Part shown: piece after piece, positions 1 through 7,359 of the stretch
Layout: the number at the start of each line of letters is the position of its first letter
How positions within the stretch are numbered: position 1 is the first letter of the stretch
Assembly: GCA_963775085.1 (NCBI GenBank)
Contig: CAVZHO010000006.1
Coordinates: 186,001-250,000 of the forward strand
Reading direction: 5' to 3'
Length of the DNA stretch: 64,000 nucleotides
From: JAAFIP01 sp963775085
GTDB lineage: Bacteria > Pseudomonadota > Gammaproteobacteria > Burkholderiales > Burkholderiaceae_C
Translations under genes and position numbers: made by a program
The notes under the pieces: generated by a model
Database searches by the model: none
What the model was told of the DNA's origin: nothing
The model's input: only the letters and a program-made list of their open reading frames with translations

Positions 1-1
1 T

Positions 2-196
2 GCTCCGGGGAACTGGCGCTTTTCCTGCCAGCAGATAAGCCATGCCAGGATAGCCTCGCGCCTGCAGCGCGATCTTGGAGTCAACCTCGCGGGAGCCGCC
101 CTGGCCCTACAGCTTCTTGATGAGCTTGCAACATTAAGGGCGCAGCTGGCAAACTCTGCTTTCGCGCCGGTAGACGATGCAAGTTTGATTGGATGA
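2..196 (+). CDS. cbpM: Chaperone modulator CbpM, C-terminal part
   Basis: This is the 3' end of a gene that begins before the window; the frame is open from base 2 to the TGA at 194-196. The visible 64 residues contain a MerR-like arginine-rich helix (ISHARIASRLQRDLG) followed by the CbpM-type helix GVNLAGAALALQLLDELATL. In this family CbpM binds the DnaJ-like co-chaperone CbpA and modulates it. The cbpA gene usually lies just upstream, which would be outside the window. The call rests on recognising the C-terminal pattern only; another MerR-like small protein is the alternative. Confidence 0.7.
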   Translation, partial: APGNWRFSCQQISHARIASRLQRDLGVNLAGAALALQLLDELATLRAQLANSAFAPVDDASLIG

Positions 197-229
197 GACG
201 GATCTGAATGTGGCGCAGTTTTGTGCCGC

Positions 230-652
230 TTACTTTACCAACAATACTGGCATATCGCATTCGGCTACGACCCGTTGTGCAACTGATCCCATTACCATGC
301 GTCCCAGCAGGCCGTGACCGTGGGTGCCCATCACGATAAGGTGGGCTTTTCTGCGCTTGGAGGCCTTGACGATTTCTTCCGCAGCCGAACCCACGACCCA
401 CTCGGCATCAAAGGTCACTGGATGGCGCTGTAAAAACTTGCGGATCGGGTTCAGCACTTTTTCAGCTTCGTCCATTTGATAGTTGTCTACCAGTTCCTTG
501 CCAGCTATGCGTTTAACACGCGGTGGCAAGGGCGGCTGCACATGAAATACATGCAGTTCGTTGGGCTCGTCCAGCAGACCGTCATAGGCCATTAAAAATG
601 CCAGTGCTTTTTTTGTGAACGGGCTACCGTCGGCAGCAAATAGGATTTTCAT
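230..652 (-). CDS. Universal stress protein (UspA family)
   Basis: A 140-residue single-domain Usp. The N-terminal strand (MKILFAADGS) and the C-terminal nucleotide-binding motif G-2x-G-9x-G-S (in GTHGHGLLGRMVMGSVAQ, about residues 109-126) are both present, so ATP binding is expected. It starts 6 bases after the stop of the next Usp gene upstream on the same strand, with an SD-like GAGGTAA, so the two are probably one transcript. Through that transcript it would share the FNR-site promoter at 1159-1172. Usp proteins in such settings help survival under oxygen limitation; the exact role is unknown. Confidence 0.88.
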   Translation of the reverse strand: MKILFAADGSPFTKKALAFLMAYDGLLDEPNELHVFHVQPPLPPRVKRIAGKELVDNYQMDEAEKVLNPIRKFLQRHPVTFDAEWVVGSAAEEIVKASKRRKAHLIVMGTHGHGLLGRMVMGSVAQRVVAECDMPVLLVK

Positions 653-658
653 AATGGG

Positions 659-1099
659 TTACCTCAGTATCAGTACGGGAATATGGGAGTGCGTCAACAC
701 ATCCATCGTTTCGCTTCCTAGCAGTACACGTGAGATCCCTTTGCGCCCATGCGAAGCCATGACAATCAAGTCGCAACGGTGTTTTTTGGCAGCGTTGATG
801 ATGCTTTCTGCCACGGCGCCGTGACCTGTAATGGCTGTGGCCTTGACGCCTTGGGTTGCCGCTTCCTTCTGCACTGAATCCACCACAGTCTGTGCCTGGG
901 CATTCCATTCTTTCTCGACCCGCTCGGTCTCTGCAGGAGTCAACACCATGGCACCCTCGAAATACATGGAGGGATAGTGGGGAACGACCATGAAGGGAAA
1001 AACCTCGGCTGTCAGTTTGACCGCCAATGCAATGCCAGACTCAACGGCTTTGTTCGACAAAGGTGTGCCGTCGGTGCAAATCAGGATTCGTTCATACAT
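659..1099 (-). CDS. Universal stress protein (UspA family)
   Basis: A 146-residue Usp with N-terminal ILICTDGTPLSNKAVESG and the nucleotide motif ASHGRKGISRVLLGSET near residues 115-131. It is clearly a paralogue of the gene at 1186-1626, sharing ILICTDGT, TGHGAVAE/TGRGAVAE and the motif region almost word for word, which suggests local duplication. A perfect FNR site (1159-1172) is centred about 66 bases upstream of its ATG, with TAAACT at the expected -10 position (1136-1131). Anaerobic induction is therefore likely. It leads a two-gene unit with the Usp at 230-652. Confidence 0.9.
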   Translation of the reverse strand: MYERILICTDGTPLSNKAVESGIALAVKLTAEVFPFMVVPHYPSMYFEGAMVLTPAETERVEKEWNAQAQTVVDSVQKEAATQGVKATAITGHGAVAESIINAAKKHRCDLIVMASHGRKGISRVLLGSETMDVLTHSHIPVLILR

Positions 1100-1158
1100 G
1101 ATGGACTCCTTATTATGTTGTGACGTTTTCAGTTTATGGAACAGGCAGCACCGATGTA

Positions 1159-1172
1159 TTGATCCACATCAA
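1159..1172 (-). promoter_or_regulatory. FNR box upstream of the usp pair
   Basis: TTGAT-CCAC-ATCAA is an exact match to the FNR/ANR half-site palindrome. Its centre (1165.5) implies a start near 1124 if placed at -41.5, which puts a -10 hexamer TAAACT at 1136-1131. The same arrangement recurs twice more in this window, before the usp gene at 1626 and before nirK. Confidence 0.85.
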
Positions 1173-1185
1173 GCTATCCGCAGGT

Positions 1186-1626
1186 TTACCGCAGTACCAG
1201 CACCGGAATATGCGAGTGCGTCAGCACATCCAATGTCTCGCTGCCCAACAGCAGGCGCCGGATACCCTTGCGGCCATGCGAGGCCATGACGATTAAATCG
1301 CAGTGATGCCTCTTGGCGGCCTTGATAATGTTCTCTGCCACGGCTCCACGGCCTGTCAGGGTGATGGTTTTGACATCGTGTTTGTGCGCCTCCTCCTGTA
1401 CGGCATCTACCATGGCTTGCGCTTCCAGAGAGCGTTCATTCTCAAAATCCGCCGCCTCGGCTTGGGTCATGGCCACGCCAGCCTGGTAGTTCCAGTGTGG
1501 CAACGCGGGTACAACGGTATACGCCAGAATTTCGGCATCCAGAGCCGCAGCCAACAAGATGCCTGCACGCACCGCTTTTTCCGACAGGTTGGTGCCATCT
1601 GTACAAATCAAGAGGCGTTGGTACAT
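1186..1626 (-). CDS. Universal stress protein (UspA family)
   Basis: A 146-residue Usp, paralogue of the gene at 659-1099. It carries LLICTDGTNLSEKAV at the N terminus and ASHGRKGIRRLLLGSET as the ATP-binding G-2x-G-9x-G-S signature. It has its own FNR site (1683-1696) centred about 63 bases before the ATG, in the tail of the fnr-type gene. The 87-base gap to the next usp gene contains another FNR site, so this gene is probably transcribed on its own as well as by read-through from upstream. Confidence 0.9.
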   Translation of the reverse strand: MYQRLLICTDGTNLSEKAVRAGILLAAALDAEILAYTVVPALPHWNYQAGVAMTQAEAADFENERSLEAQAMVDAVQEEAHKHDVKTITLTGRGAVAENIIKAAKRHHCDLIVMASHGRKGIRRLLLGSETLDVLTHSHIPVLVLR

Positions 1627-1682
1627 GCTGGGCTCCTTGGGTGGTGGAGCTGCCAGCGTAGGCGATGCACGCCACTGGCGTA

Positions 1683-1696
1683 TTGATCTACATCAA
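1683..1696 (-). promoter_or_regulatory. FNR box upstream of a usp gene
   Basis: TTGAT-CTAC-ATCAA, an exact FNR palindrome. It overlaps the last codons of the FNR-type regulator gene (stop at 1688-1690) and is centred about 63 bases before the Usp start at 1626. A start near 1648 would put TACGCT (1660-1655) at -10. Confidence 0.83.
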
Positions 1697-2479
1697 GCAG
1701 GGCGCGTTGGCATTGGTTGAATGCGGTGCGTGCGAGGGCAACACGGGTTGTTTGCACACTGGGGCATCTTCATGCTCCGCCAGGTAGTGCAGGGCATCCG
1801 GTTGCAGCACCCGTACCTTGCGTTGGTTGACGGCGATCACACCGTTTTTGGCCAGCTTGGACAGGGTACGGCTCACCGTTTCTATCGTCAGGCCCAGGTA
1901 GCTGCCCATCTCTTCACGCGTCATGCGCAGCAGCAACTCGTCCTGCGCCTGACCGCGGGTATGCAAGCGGGTAAGCAGGTTCAGCAGAAAACTGGCTACA
2001 CGGGCCTCGGCGCGCATGCTGCCAAGTAAAAACAGGTGGTCATGGTCATGCACGATTTCACGGCTCATGAGTTTTTGTACATGGTGCTGAAGGGCGTGCA
2101 CGTCGTGGGCCAGTTCGTTGATAAGTTGTACGTGCAGCACGCAGACCTCAGAGTCCTCCAGTGCGCGGGCCGTGCAGGTATGCTGCTCGGCAGCTAAACC
2201 GTCCAGGCCCAATAACTCCCCCGCCATGTAAAACCCCGAGACCTGCTCACGCCCATCTGGCGTACTGACGGTAGTTTTAAAAAAGCCGCTGCGGATGGTG
2301 TAGAGCGATTTAAAGCGCCCACCAATTCGAAACAACGGCTCGCCACGTAAAACCTTCAGCCGCGTACTGACCATCTGGTCAATCAACGCCATCTCTTTGG
2401 ACGACAGACCCAGCGGCATGCAGATGTCACGTAGTCGGCAAGATGAACAGGTGGTTTTCGTTGCTAGATGTTGCATCAT
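1688..2479 (-). CDS. fnr: FNR-type oxygen-sensing transcription regulator
   Basis: A 263-residue CRP/FNR-family regulator. Cysteines 11, 14 and 20 (spacing C-x2-C-x5-C, as in E. coli FNR) plus Cys102 form the expected ligand set for an oxygen-labile [4Fe-4S] cluster. A cyclic-nucleotide-binding fold spans roughly residues 30-145. The C-terminal helix-turn-helix (about 186-215) has the E..SR recognition pattern in GLTIETVSRTLSKL, which reads TTGAT half-sites. Three such sites lie nearby, before two usp genes and nirK, so local regulation is the simplest reading. The C-terminal 30 residues after the HTH are a poorly conserved tail. Confidence 0.9.
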   Translation of the reverse strand: MMQHLATKTTCSSCRLRDICMPLGLSSKEMALIDQMVSTRLKVLRGEPLFRIGGRFKSLYTIRSGFFKTTVSTPDGREQVSGFYMAGELLGLDGLAAEQHTCTARALEDSEVCVLHVQLINELAHDVHALQHHVQKLMSREIVHDHDHLFLLGSMRAEARVASFLLNLLTRLHTRGQAQDELLLRMTREEMGSYLGLTIETVSRTLSKLAKNGVIAVNQRKVRVLQPDALHYLAEHEDAPVCKQPVLPSHAPHSTNANAPCLM

Positions 2480-2566
2480 AATGCCCCTATGGGATTGAGG
2501 GCAGCTTACACCTATAGACGATAGATCGCAAGTATGCTTTTCAAGTAGTGGCTGAGTCCCAAGGCC

Positions 2567-3154
2567 TTATTGTGGCAAGGCGGTTGCCTTGATGACTGCC
2601 TGCAGAAAGCGCGGGTCGGGTTTGGCAATCTGGTTGGTTCGGGCCAACTCAACGCCCCGACTATCTAACAAGATCATCAGCGTCGAGTGATTGAACTCGC
2701 CGTTGGTCAGCAGGCGGTATTGCACGCCAAGTACGCCGGCCAGTTTGCGCACATCCGCGTTCGATGTCCGGTACAGCCGCCAGCGCGCTGGGTCGCCGCC
2801 CCGTTGATCGGCGGTTTTCTTCAGGGCCGACACGTCGTCTCGCGCCGGGTCTAACGTGACCAGTCCCACGCGCAGCCGCTCTCGCTGCGCTGCGGGCAAC
2901 TGTGCTTCCAGCTGTCTGATGGCTTCAAACAGCATCGGACAGACATAGTCGCATCGGCTGTAGAACATGCTGACAATGCGCGGCCCGGCGGGTGGGTGGG
3001 CCGCCTCGCTCCATAACGTGCTGCGGCCGTCCTGATCGGTCAGCACCACTTCCAGTTGGTACAGAGAATTGCGTGGTAAATCGGCACCCAGCGCAGTCGA
3101 TGTAACGCCCACCCATACAGCGATGCTGCACAGCACCCATCGCAATAGCATCAT
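2567..3154 (-). CDS. SCO1/SenC-type copper chaperone
   Basis: A 195-residue exported thioredoxin-fold protein. A signal peptide ends near ALGA (residue 24). The copper-binding motif is C68-x3-C72 (RCDYVCPM) with the distal His156 (FNHSTLM), the standard Sco ligand set. Sco proteins deliver copper to periplasmic or membrane cuproenzymes. Its start overlaps the nirV stop by four bases, so it belongs to the nirK-nirV-sco transcript. Here it most plausibly supplies copper to NirK, although cytochrome oxidase assembly is the family's classic job. Confidence 0.88.
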   Translation of the reverse strand: MMLLRWVLCSIAVWVGVTSTALGADLPRNSLYQLEVVLTDQDGRSTLWSEAAHPPAGPRIVSMFYSRCDYVCPMLFEAIRQLEAQLPAAQRERLRVGLVTLDPARDDVSALKKTADQRGGDPARWRLYRTSNADVRKLAGVLGVQYRLLTNGEFNHSTLMILLDSRGVELARTNQIAKPDPRFLQAVIKATALPQ

Positions 3155-3984
3155 GGTTTGCTCCCGGCAACATCCCGCGCGCAGCGAAAACCCAGATTGC
3201 GGTTGGTACTGGCCGCGCCCAGCGAGGACAGCATGGCTATGCGCATCAAGATGGGGTAGTTCTCCCGGTCATTGGCCGACAGCGCCCCCGCGCCACAAAA
3301 CTGCAAGGTGTCGGGGTCACCCTGCGTGCGGTTGTCACCGCCCACCATCAGCGCGCCAAAGTCGTCCACCCACTCCCAGATCACGCCGTGCAGGTCCTGG
3401 ATGCCGTAGACATTTTTTGGGGTTTTACCCACTGCGGGCAAGGCTTTGGAGGTTTGTCCATACCAGTGAAGAATGCGCGCACGCCATTGCGGGTCGCGGC
3501 GCGCATCGCGGCGCAGGCCATCGGCTGCGGCGGCGTACTCCCATTCGTACCAGGTGGGCAGGCGTGCGCCCTCGCTCTGGCAGTAGGCCTGCGCGGCAAA
3601 CCAGCTGACATCGGTGACGGGTTGCGATGGTTTCGCTGGGCCAGGACGCGTGTCGGCTGACCATACACGCAAGTACTGGCCGTCTGCCAGACTGCCGCCA
3701 GCGATGCGCGATTTGCTCCACTGGGGCTGTTGTTGAATGAAGCGGGAAAACTCGGCCACGGTGACGGGCCGCACACGCAGGGCAAAGCCGGACACCGTGA
3801 CTGGCGCTTGCTTGCCATCGGGTGGCAGCAAGGTTTGGATGGTGCCGCCCGTGACCGAGCGGTAACCGGGCTGGTTTGCCTTGGGCTGGATCGCCACGGG
3901 TTTGGCTTGCACCGCAGGGCCCAGCCATGCCACTGCGATGGCCATGGTGCAGACCGCTTTGGCGATGTACTTGGAGTCGAACAT
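3151..3984 (-). CDS. nirV: NirV, formylglycine-generating-enzyme-like protein
   Basis: A 277-residue exported protein of the FGE-sulfatase (SUMF1) fold. After a signal peptide (cleavage near VQA) come typical family segments: VRPVTVAEFSRFI, PVTDVSWFAAQAYCQSEGARLPTWYEWEYAA, and a C-terminal NLGFRCARD. Genes of this type next to nirK are called nirV; their reaction is not established and a maturation role is usually assumed. It lies 26 bases after nirK and overlaps sco, so it is co-transcribed with both. Any catalytic Cys assignment would need an alignment. Confidence 0.82.
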   Translation of the reverse strand: MFDSKYIAKAVCTMAIAVAWLGPAVQAKPVAIQPKANQPGYRSVTGGTIQTLLPPDGKQAPVTVSGFALRVRPVTVAEFSRFIQQQPQWSKSRIAGGSLADGQYLRVWSADTRPGPAKPSQPVTDVSWFAAQAYCQSEGARLPTWYEWEYAAAADGLRRDARRDPQWRARILHWYGQTSKALPAVGKTPKNVYGIQDLHGVIWEWVDDFGALMVGGDNRTQGDPDTLQFCGAGALSANDRENYPILMRIAMLSSLGAASTNRNLGFRCARDVAGSKP

Positions 3985-4010
3985 GGCGCGCCGTGCTCTT
4001 TATTCACACA

Positions 4011-5522
4011 TCAGTGCGCCGCACCTTTGGGGCGTGGCGTGCTGGCGCGCACCTTGGCTACTTCCTGGGCGCTGAATGCCCCGGTGCTGTTGCCCCAGGT
4101 GTTTCCCGCATACGTCAGCAGGTTGGCCACCTCGTCGTCGGCCAGTTGGCTCATGGGCGGCATGACCGAGTTGTAGGCCTTGCCGTTCACGGTGACCGGA
4201 CCGGTCAGGCCGTTGAGCACTACACCGATAGCGCGGCTCTTGTCGGCTACCAAATAGTCCGACTTGGCCAGCGGCGGGAACACGCCCTCCAGCCCCTGGC
4301 CAGTGGCCTGGTGGCACACCCCGCAAGCGCCGTTGTACAAGGCACCCCCGGCCCTGACCTGCATCTCCAGGCTCAGCGTGCCCGAGGCGGCCGCACGGGT
4401 GGCAGTGGCCACGCTGCTCAGGTCAGACTGCTTGTCGCCTAAATAGGTGTAGTCCACCTCCTTGCCAGAATAGATGGCTTTGTTCTCCGGCCCGTCGATT
4501 TTCATCATGCCTAAAGCGCCTTTGTTGAAGGCGCGAAAGATCGAGTGGTCGACAATCACATAGGTACCGGGCACCTCGGTTTTAAATTCCGCAATCGCCG
4601 CGCCGCCGGCCGGGATCAGCGTGGTCTGCACGTTCTCCTGGAACTTGCTGCCGCCCTCAAACCACACCTTGTCAAAAATCTCGCCGATCACATGGAAGCT
4701 GGACACCAGGTTGGGCCCGCCGTTGCCAATGAACAGGCGCACCTTCTCGCCTACCTTGGCCTTGAGCGCGTTATCCCCGGTCAGCGCCGATTCCGATCCG
4801 TTGAACAGCACATAGGTGGGGCGCTCGTCGATGGCCTTTTGCATGTCAAAAGGTTGCAGGCCCTTCTCGCGGTATTTGCCTGCTGTGTAGAAGTCGCCCT
4901 GCATGACGTAGTACTCTTTGTCCACGGCGGCCAGGCCTTCGGGCGGCTCGATCAAGATCAACCCATACATGCCGTTGGCCACATGCATGCCCACCGGTGC
5001 CGTGGCGCAGTGGTACACGTACAGGCCGGCGTTGAGCGCCTTGAACGTGAACTGCGAGCCGTGCCCCGGCGCGGTAAAGCTCGATGCCGCGCCGCCGCCC
5101 GGGCCGGTCACGCCATGCAGGTCAATGTTGTGCGGCATTTTGGAATCCGGGTGGTTCTTGAGATGGAACTCCACCGTGTCACCCTGGCGCACGCGGATAA
5201 AGCTGCCCGGCACGGTGCCGCCAAAGGTCCACAGCGTGTAGCTCACACCCTCAGAGATTTCTTTTTCCAGCTCGCGCACCTCCAGCTCGACAATCACCTT
5301 GGCCGGTGTTTTGCGCCCAGTGGCCGGTGGCACCTGGGGCGGGCTGGTCAGCACCGCCTTGATCGGCTCGCCCTGTGGCGGGCCAAAGTCGCCCTTGGCA
5401 GAGCCACCGGTGTCACCACTGGCGCTGTTGGCGGGCGCGGGCTGATTGGGCGGTGTGCTTTGGGTACAGGCCGCAAAGAGCAGGTTTAGCGCTAGCAAAA
5501 GAGCAGCAGTGGTGGTGCGCAT
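4011..5522 (-). CDS. nirK: Copper nitrite reductase with C-terminal cytochrome c domain
   Basis: A 503-residue lipoprotein (lipobox LFAAC, Cys19) that reduces nitrite to nitric oxide in the periplasm. Two cupredoxin domains fill about residues 75-345. Type 1 copper ligands are His131, Cys172, His180 and Met185. Type 2 ligands are His136, His171 and His326, with His277 and Asp134 as likely catalytic residues. A linker leads to a class I cytochrome c domain with C400-x2-C403-H404 and a Met ligand in SVMPPM (about 454-457). The fused haem would bring electrons straight to the type 1 copper. First gene of nirK-nirV-sco, behind an FNR-site promoter. Confidence 0.93.
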   Translation of the reverse strand: MRTTTAALLLALNLLFAACTQSTPPNQPAPANSASGDTGGSAKGDFGPPQGEPIKAVLTSPPQVPPATGRKTPAKVIVELEVRELEKEISEGVSYTLWTFGGTVPGSFIRVRQGDTVEFHLKNHPDSKMPHNIDLHGVTGPGGGAASSFTAPGHGSQFTFKALNAGLYVYHCATAPVGMHVANGMYGLILIEPPEGLAAVDKEYYVMQGDFYTAGKYREKGLQPFDMQKAIDERPTYVLFNGSESALTGDNALKAKVGEKVRLFIGNGGPNLVSSFHVIGEIFDKVWFEGGSKFQENVQTTLIPAGGAAIAEFKTEVPGTYVIVDHSIFRAFNKGALGMMKIDGPENKAIYSGKEVDYTYLGDKQSDLSSVATATRAAASGTLSLEMQVRAGGALYNGACGVCHQATGQGLEGVFPPLAKSDYLVADKSRAIGVVLNGLTGPVTVNGKAYNSVMPPMSQLADDEVANLLTYAGNTWGNSTGAFSAQEVAKVRASTPRPKGAAH

Positions 5523-5548
5523 AGTGAACTCCTTGGTATTTGCAGTTC

Positions 5549-5590
5549 ACTGTAGGCGGCGCAGGTGTGGGCGGGCTTGATGTGGATCAA
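5549..5590 (-). promoter_or_regulatory. FNR-dependent nirK promoter
   Basis: The FNR box TTGAT-GTGG-ATCAA lies at 5577-5590 (exact palindrome). If centred at -41.5, the start is near 5542 and the -10 hexamer falls exactly on TACAGT (5554-5549), giving a leader of about 20 bases before the nirK ATG at 5522. Spacing to the ATG (about 61 bases) matches the two usp promoters. Because NNR/DNR proteins read the same motif, nitric-oxide control is an alternative to oxygen control. Confidence 0.83.
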
Positions 5591-5680
5591 CGAAGTGCCT
5601 AAAAAGGGACGCAGGTTGTTTGTGCGCTCAGACACTTTGCACGCCTAGATAGTGTGTACGCCCTGGCGCCTGGGGTGATT

Positions 5681-5739
5681 GGCTACGCGGCTGTCCTCCG
5701 GGGCGGCCATAAGCCGCCCCGGAGGACAGCCGCGTAGCC
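5681..5739. repeat. Perfect 27-bp inverted repeat (hairpin)
   Basis: Arms 5681-5707 and 5713-5739 are perfect reverse complements with a 5-base loop (CATAA). The arm begins GGCTACGCGGCTG. It could be a bidirectional transcription terminator between nirK and the convergent-side genes, or a member of a palindromic repeat family; a degenerate relative may lie near 48148. The IS element is inserted at the foot of its right arm, and the target duplication is part of the arm. No U-tract follows either side. Confidence 0.8.
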
Positions 5740-5751
5740 AATACTGTTCTA

Positions 5752-5995
5752 TTAACTAGAAATTGATAATTTCTCCCTCCCCCATTTGCTAAGAGGCTTG
5801 GGCTGCAATATCCGTGGCGTTGCACAAATAGACTCGCTGGTGCGCACGCGGGTCAGGCTACTGGCGTAGGCGCTACGCTTGTGTTTGACCATGCGTGGCC
5901 TGTGCAAGCCCCGGCTGCTCACGCATTTGAGCTTAGAGACCTCTTGCAGCAGCAATCTGAACCAGCGCCTGCGGCATCGGGGCCGGTCAGGGGGG
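5752..5995 (-). pseudogene. Out-of-frame C-terminal part of the transposase
   Basis: Continuing past the six-C run with one base fewer gives PPDRPRCRRRWFRLLLQEV, then RGLHRPRMVKHKRSAYA, and runs to a stop inside the terminal repeat. A basic R-x-VK-x-K tail is typical of IS4-family transposases. This shows the protein once continued here. The frame differs by one base from the frame of 5987-7222. Confidence 0.7.
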
Positions 5996-7222
5996 AAAGG
6001 CCCCTGAGTGGGGCTGGTGTCTGCGCACTAATTGGAGCGTCCCGGTAAACGATAACTGTCGTTGACTTAATCGGTGCGCACTGGCCGCCTGGTGCATCAG
6101 CCAACAGGTCGCGTAGTGCATCAGCAACCAGCCATAGAACTCTTGTTCAATGCCCTGGGGCGTTTTGCTTCTAAGGGTTCGCCTGCCCTGCAGGGTATGC
6201 GTTTTGAGCTCATCCAAGACGCTTTCAATCTCCCAGCGCTGGCTGTACAACGCGGCCAGCTCCAGGGCTGGGGCCGTCGTTGGATCCAGTAAGGTGGTGA
6301 GCAAGCGATAGCGCTCTTGCGCACTATTTTGTTGGGGCAAGTCGTACTCAATCACGCGCACCTGCAGCGCGCCCATGCCGACTCGGCGCGACTTCTGGTT
6401 GGGATACAGGGTGGTGAGGTAGGAGCCATCACCCAGCACCTGGTCTATGGGCAGTTGCCAATCGGTCTTGCAGCGCCACAGCAACTGGGCTGCGCTGGCA
6501 CTGGCTTGGAGCCAGTTGGCGTAGCCGCAAAAGCCCCTATCAGCCAAGCACAGCATGTCCGGTTGCAGCCGCTGCAAGAGGGGTTGGGCCAAGGCGTTCT
6601 CGCTTTGGCTGCTGGAGCCTAGCTGGGCATCGATGATGGCGTGGGTGGCGCATTCGGCCAGCAGCACGCAGCGCGCCTGAGGGTAGGCGGCCAGGCGACC
6701 CGAGGTATTGTGGCGGCCAAAGTGCTGTGCATTGGCCGCCTCGTCGGGGATGTCAAAGACGCTGCCATCGAGGGCGACCAAGCGCAGTCCGCCGTAGAAG
6801 GCGTGCGGTTGGGCTTTGGGGCTGGCCAGGGGTTGGCAGGCGCGTGCATGCAGCGCCTTGAGGGGTGCACTGCCCAGGCGGGTGCGTGCGGTGCTGATGG
6901 CGGATTTGACGACCGTGCGGGGGGCAATGCCGCCATGCACGCTGGCCAGGCCTTGGGCGACGGCGGCAAATACGGCTTCGTAGGCCGCTTGCGGGTACAG
7001 CGCCAGCGCCATGCAGTAGTAGGTGGTCACCTGGGCTGGAAAGGAGCGCACGCGCTGGCTTTGCACCCCGTGTTCTTGGAGCACGGATTGGACCAGCTCC
7101 AGCGGGTAGACGCGCGCCAGGAGGCTGGCGCCCAGATAGTCGGTCAGTCGAATCCCATCGCCTAAGGTTGCCTTGGTTCTTGCCACGCTGTGACTCCTTG
7201 TATGGAGTCTGTATTCTGACAC
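5987..7222 (-). CDS. IS4-family transposase (main frame)
   Basis: A 411-residue DDE transposase. Asp152 (ALDGS), Asp228 (LADRG) and Glu333 form the triad. Glu333 sits in the family signature Y-2-R-3-E-6-K (Tyr326, Arg329, Glu333, Lys340). The frame stops soon after SFTGTLQLVRRHQPHSGAFPP, where the related C terminus continues in another frame (see 5752-5995). The break falls at a run of six C in the coding strand after TTT. The copy is therefore either inactivated by one extra C or depends on frame slippage. The triad itself is intact. Confidence 0.88.
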   Translation of the reverse strand: MSEYRLHTRSHSVARTKATLGDGIRLTDYLGASLLARVYPLELVQSVLQEHGVQSQRVRSFPAQVTTYYCMALALYPQAAYEAVFAAVAQGLASVHGGIAPRTVVKSAISTARTRLGSAPLKALHARACQPLASPKAQPHAFYGGLRLVALDGSVFDIPDEAANAQHFGRHNTSGRLAAYPQARCVLLAECATHAIIDAQLGSSSQSENALAQPLLQRLQPDMLCLADRGFCGYANWLQASASAAQLLWRCKTDWQLPIDQVLGDGSYLTTLYPNQKSRRVGMGALQVRVIEYDLPQQNSAQERYRLLTTLLDPTTAPALELAALYSQRWEIESVLDELKTHTLQGRRTLRSKTPQGIEQEFYGWLLMHYATCWLMHQAASAHRLSQRQLSFTGTLQLVRRHQPHSGAFPP

Positions 7223-7275
7223 AGATTACTCTAATAGAACAGTATTGGCCGCGTAGCTAAGTGCGCCGCTCGCCG

Positions 7276-7353
7276 GATCCCGTGATGAGCTAGCCTGATA
7301 CAGTGACAAACCCGACTGATCCCGCGACGAGAACGCTTGATACGGTGACAAAC
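7276..7353. repeat. Two imperfect 36-bp direct repeats
   Basis: Copies at 7276-7311 and 7318-7353 both begin GATCCCG and end GTGACAAAC, with about three quarters of positions identical and a 42-base period. They fill the gap between the IS element and the end of the EamA transporter gene. No function can be assigned; they may be remnants of a repeated intergenic element. Confidence 0.7.
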
Positions 7354-7359
7354 ACCGCC

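Larger units (their letters stand above)
5739..7247 (-). mobile_element. IS4-family insertion sequence, 1509 bp
   Basis: Terminal inverted repeats are CAATACTGTTCTATTA at 5739-5754 and its reverse complement at 7232-7247 (16 of 16). They are flanked by a 10-bp direct repeat GCCGCGTAGC at 5729-5738 and 7248-7257, a textbook target duplication. One transposase is encoded on the minus strand. The clean ends and intact duplication mean the copy arrived as a unit and has not been rearranged. It lies at the base of the palindrome at 5681-5739, which hints at hairpin-directed target choice. Confidence 0.92.

Noticed and set aside
4545..5489. Plus-strand frame of 314 codons opposite nirK
   Set aside because: Antisense to a gene with complete copper and haem ligands; no motif of its own.
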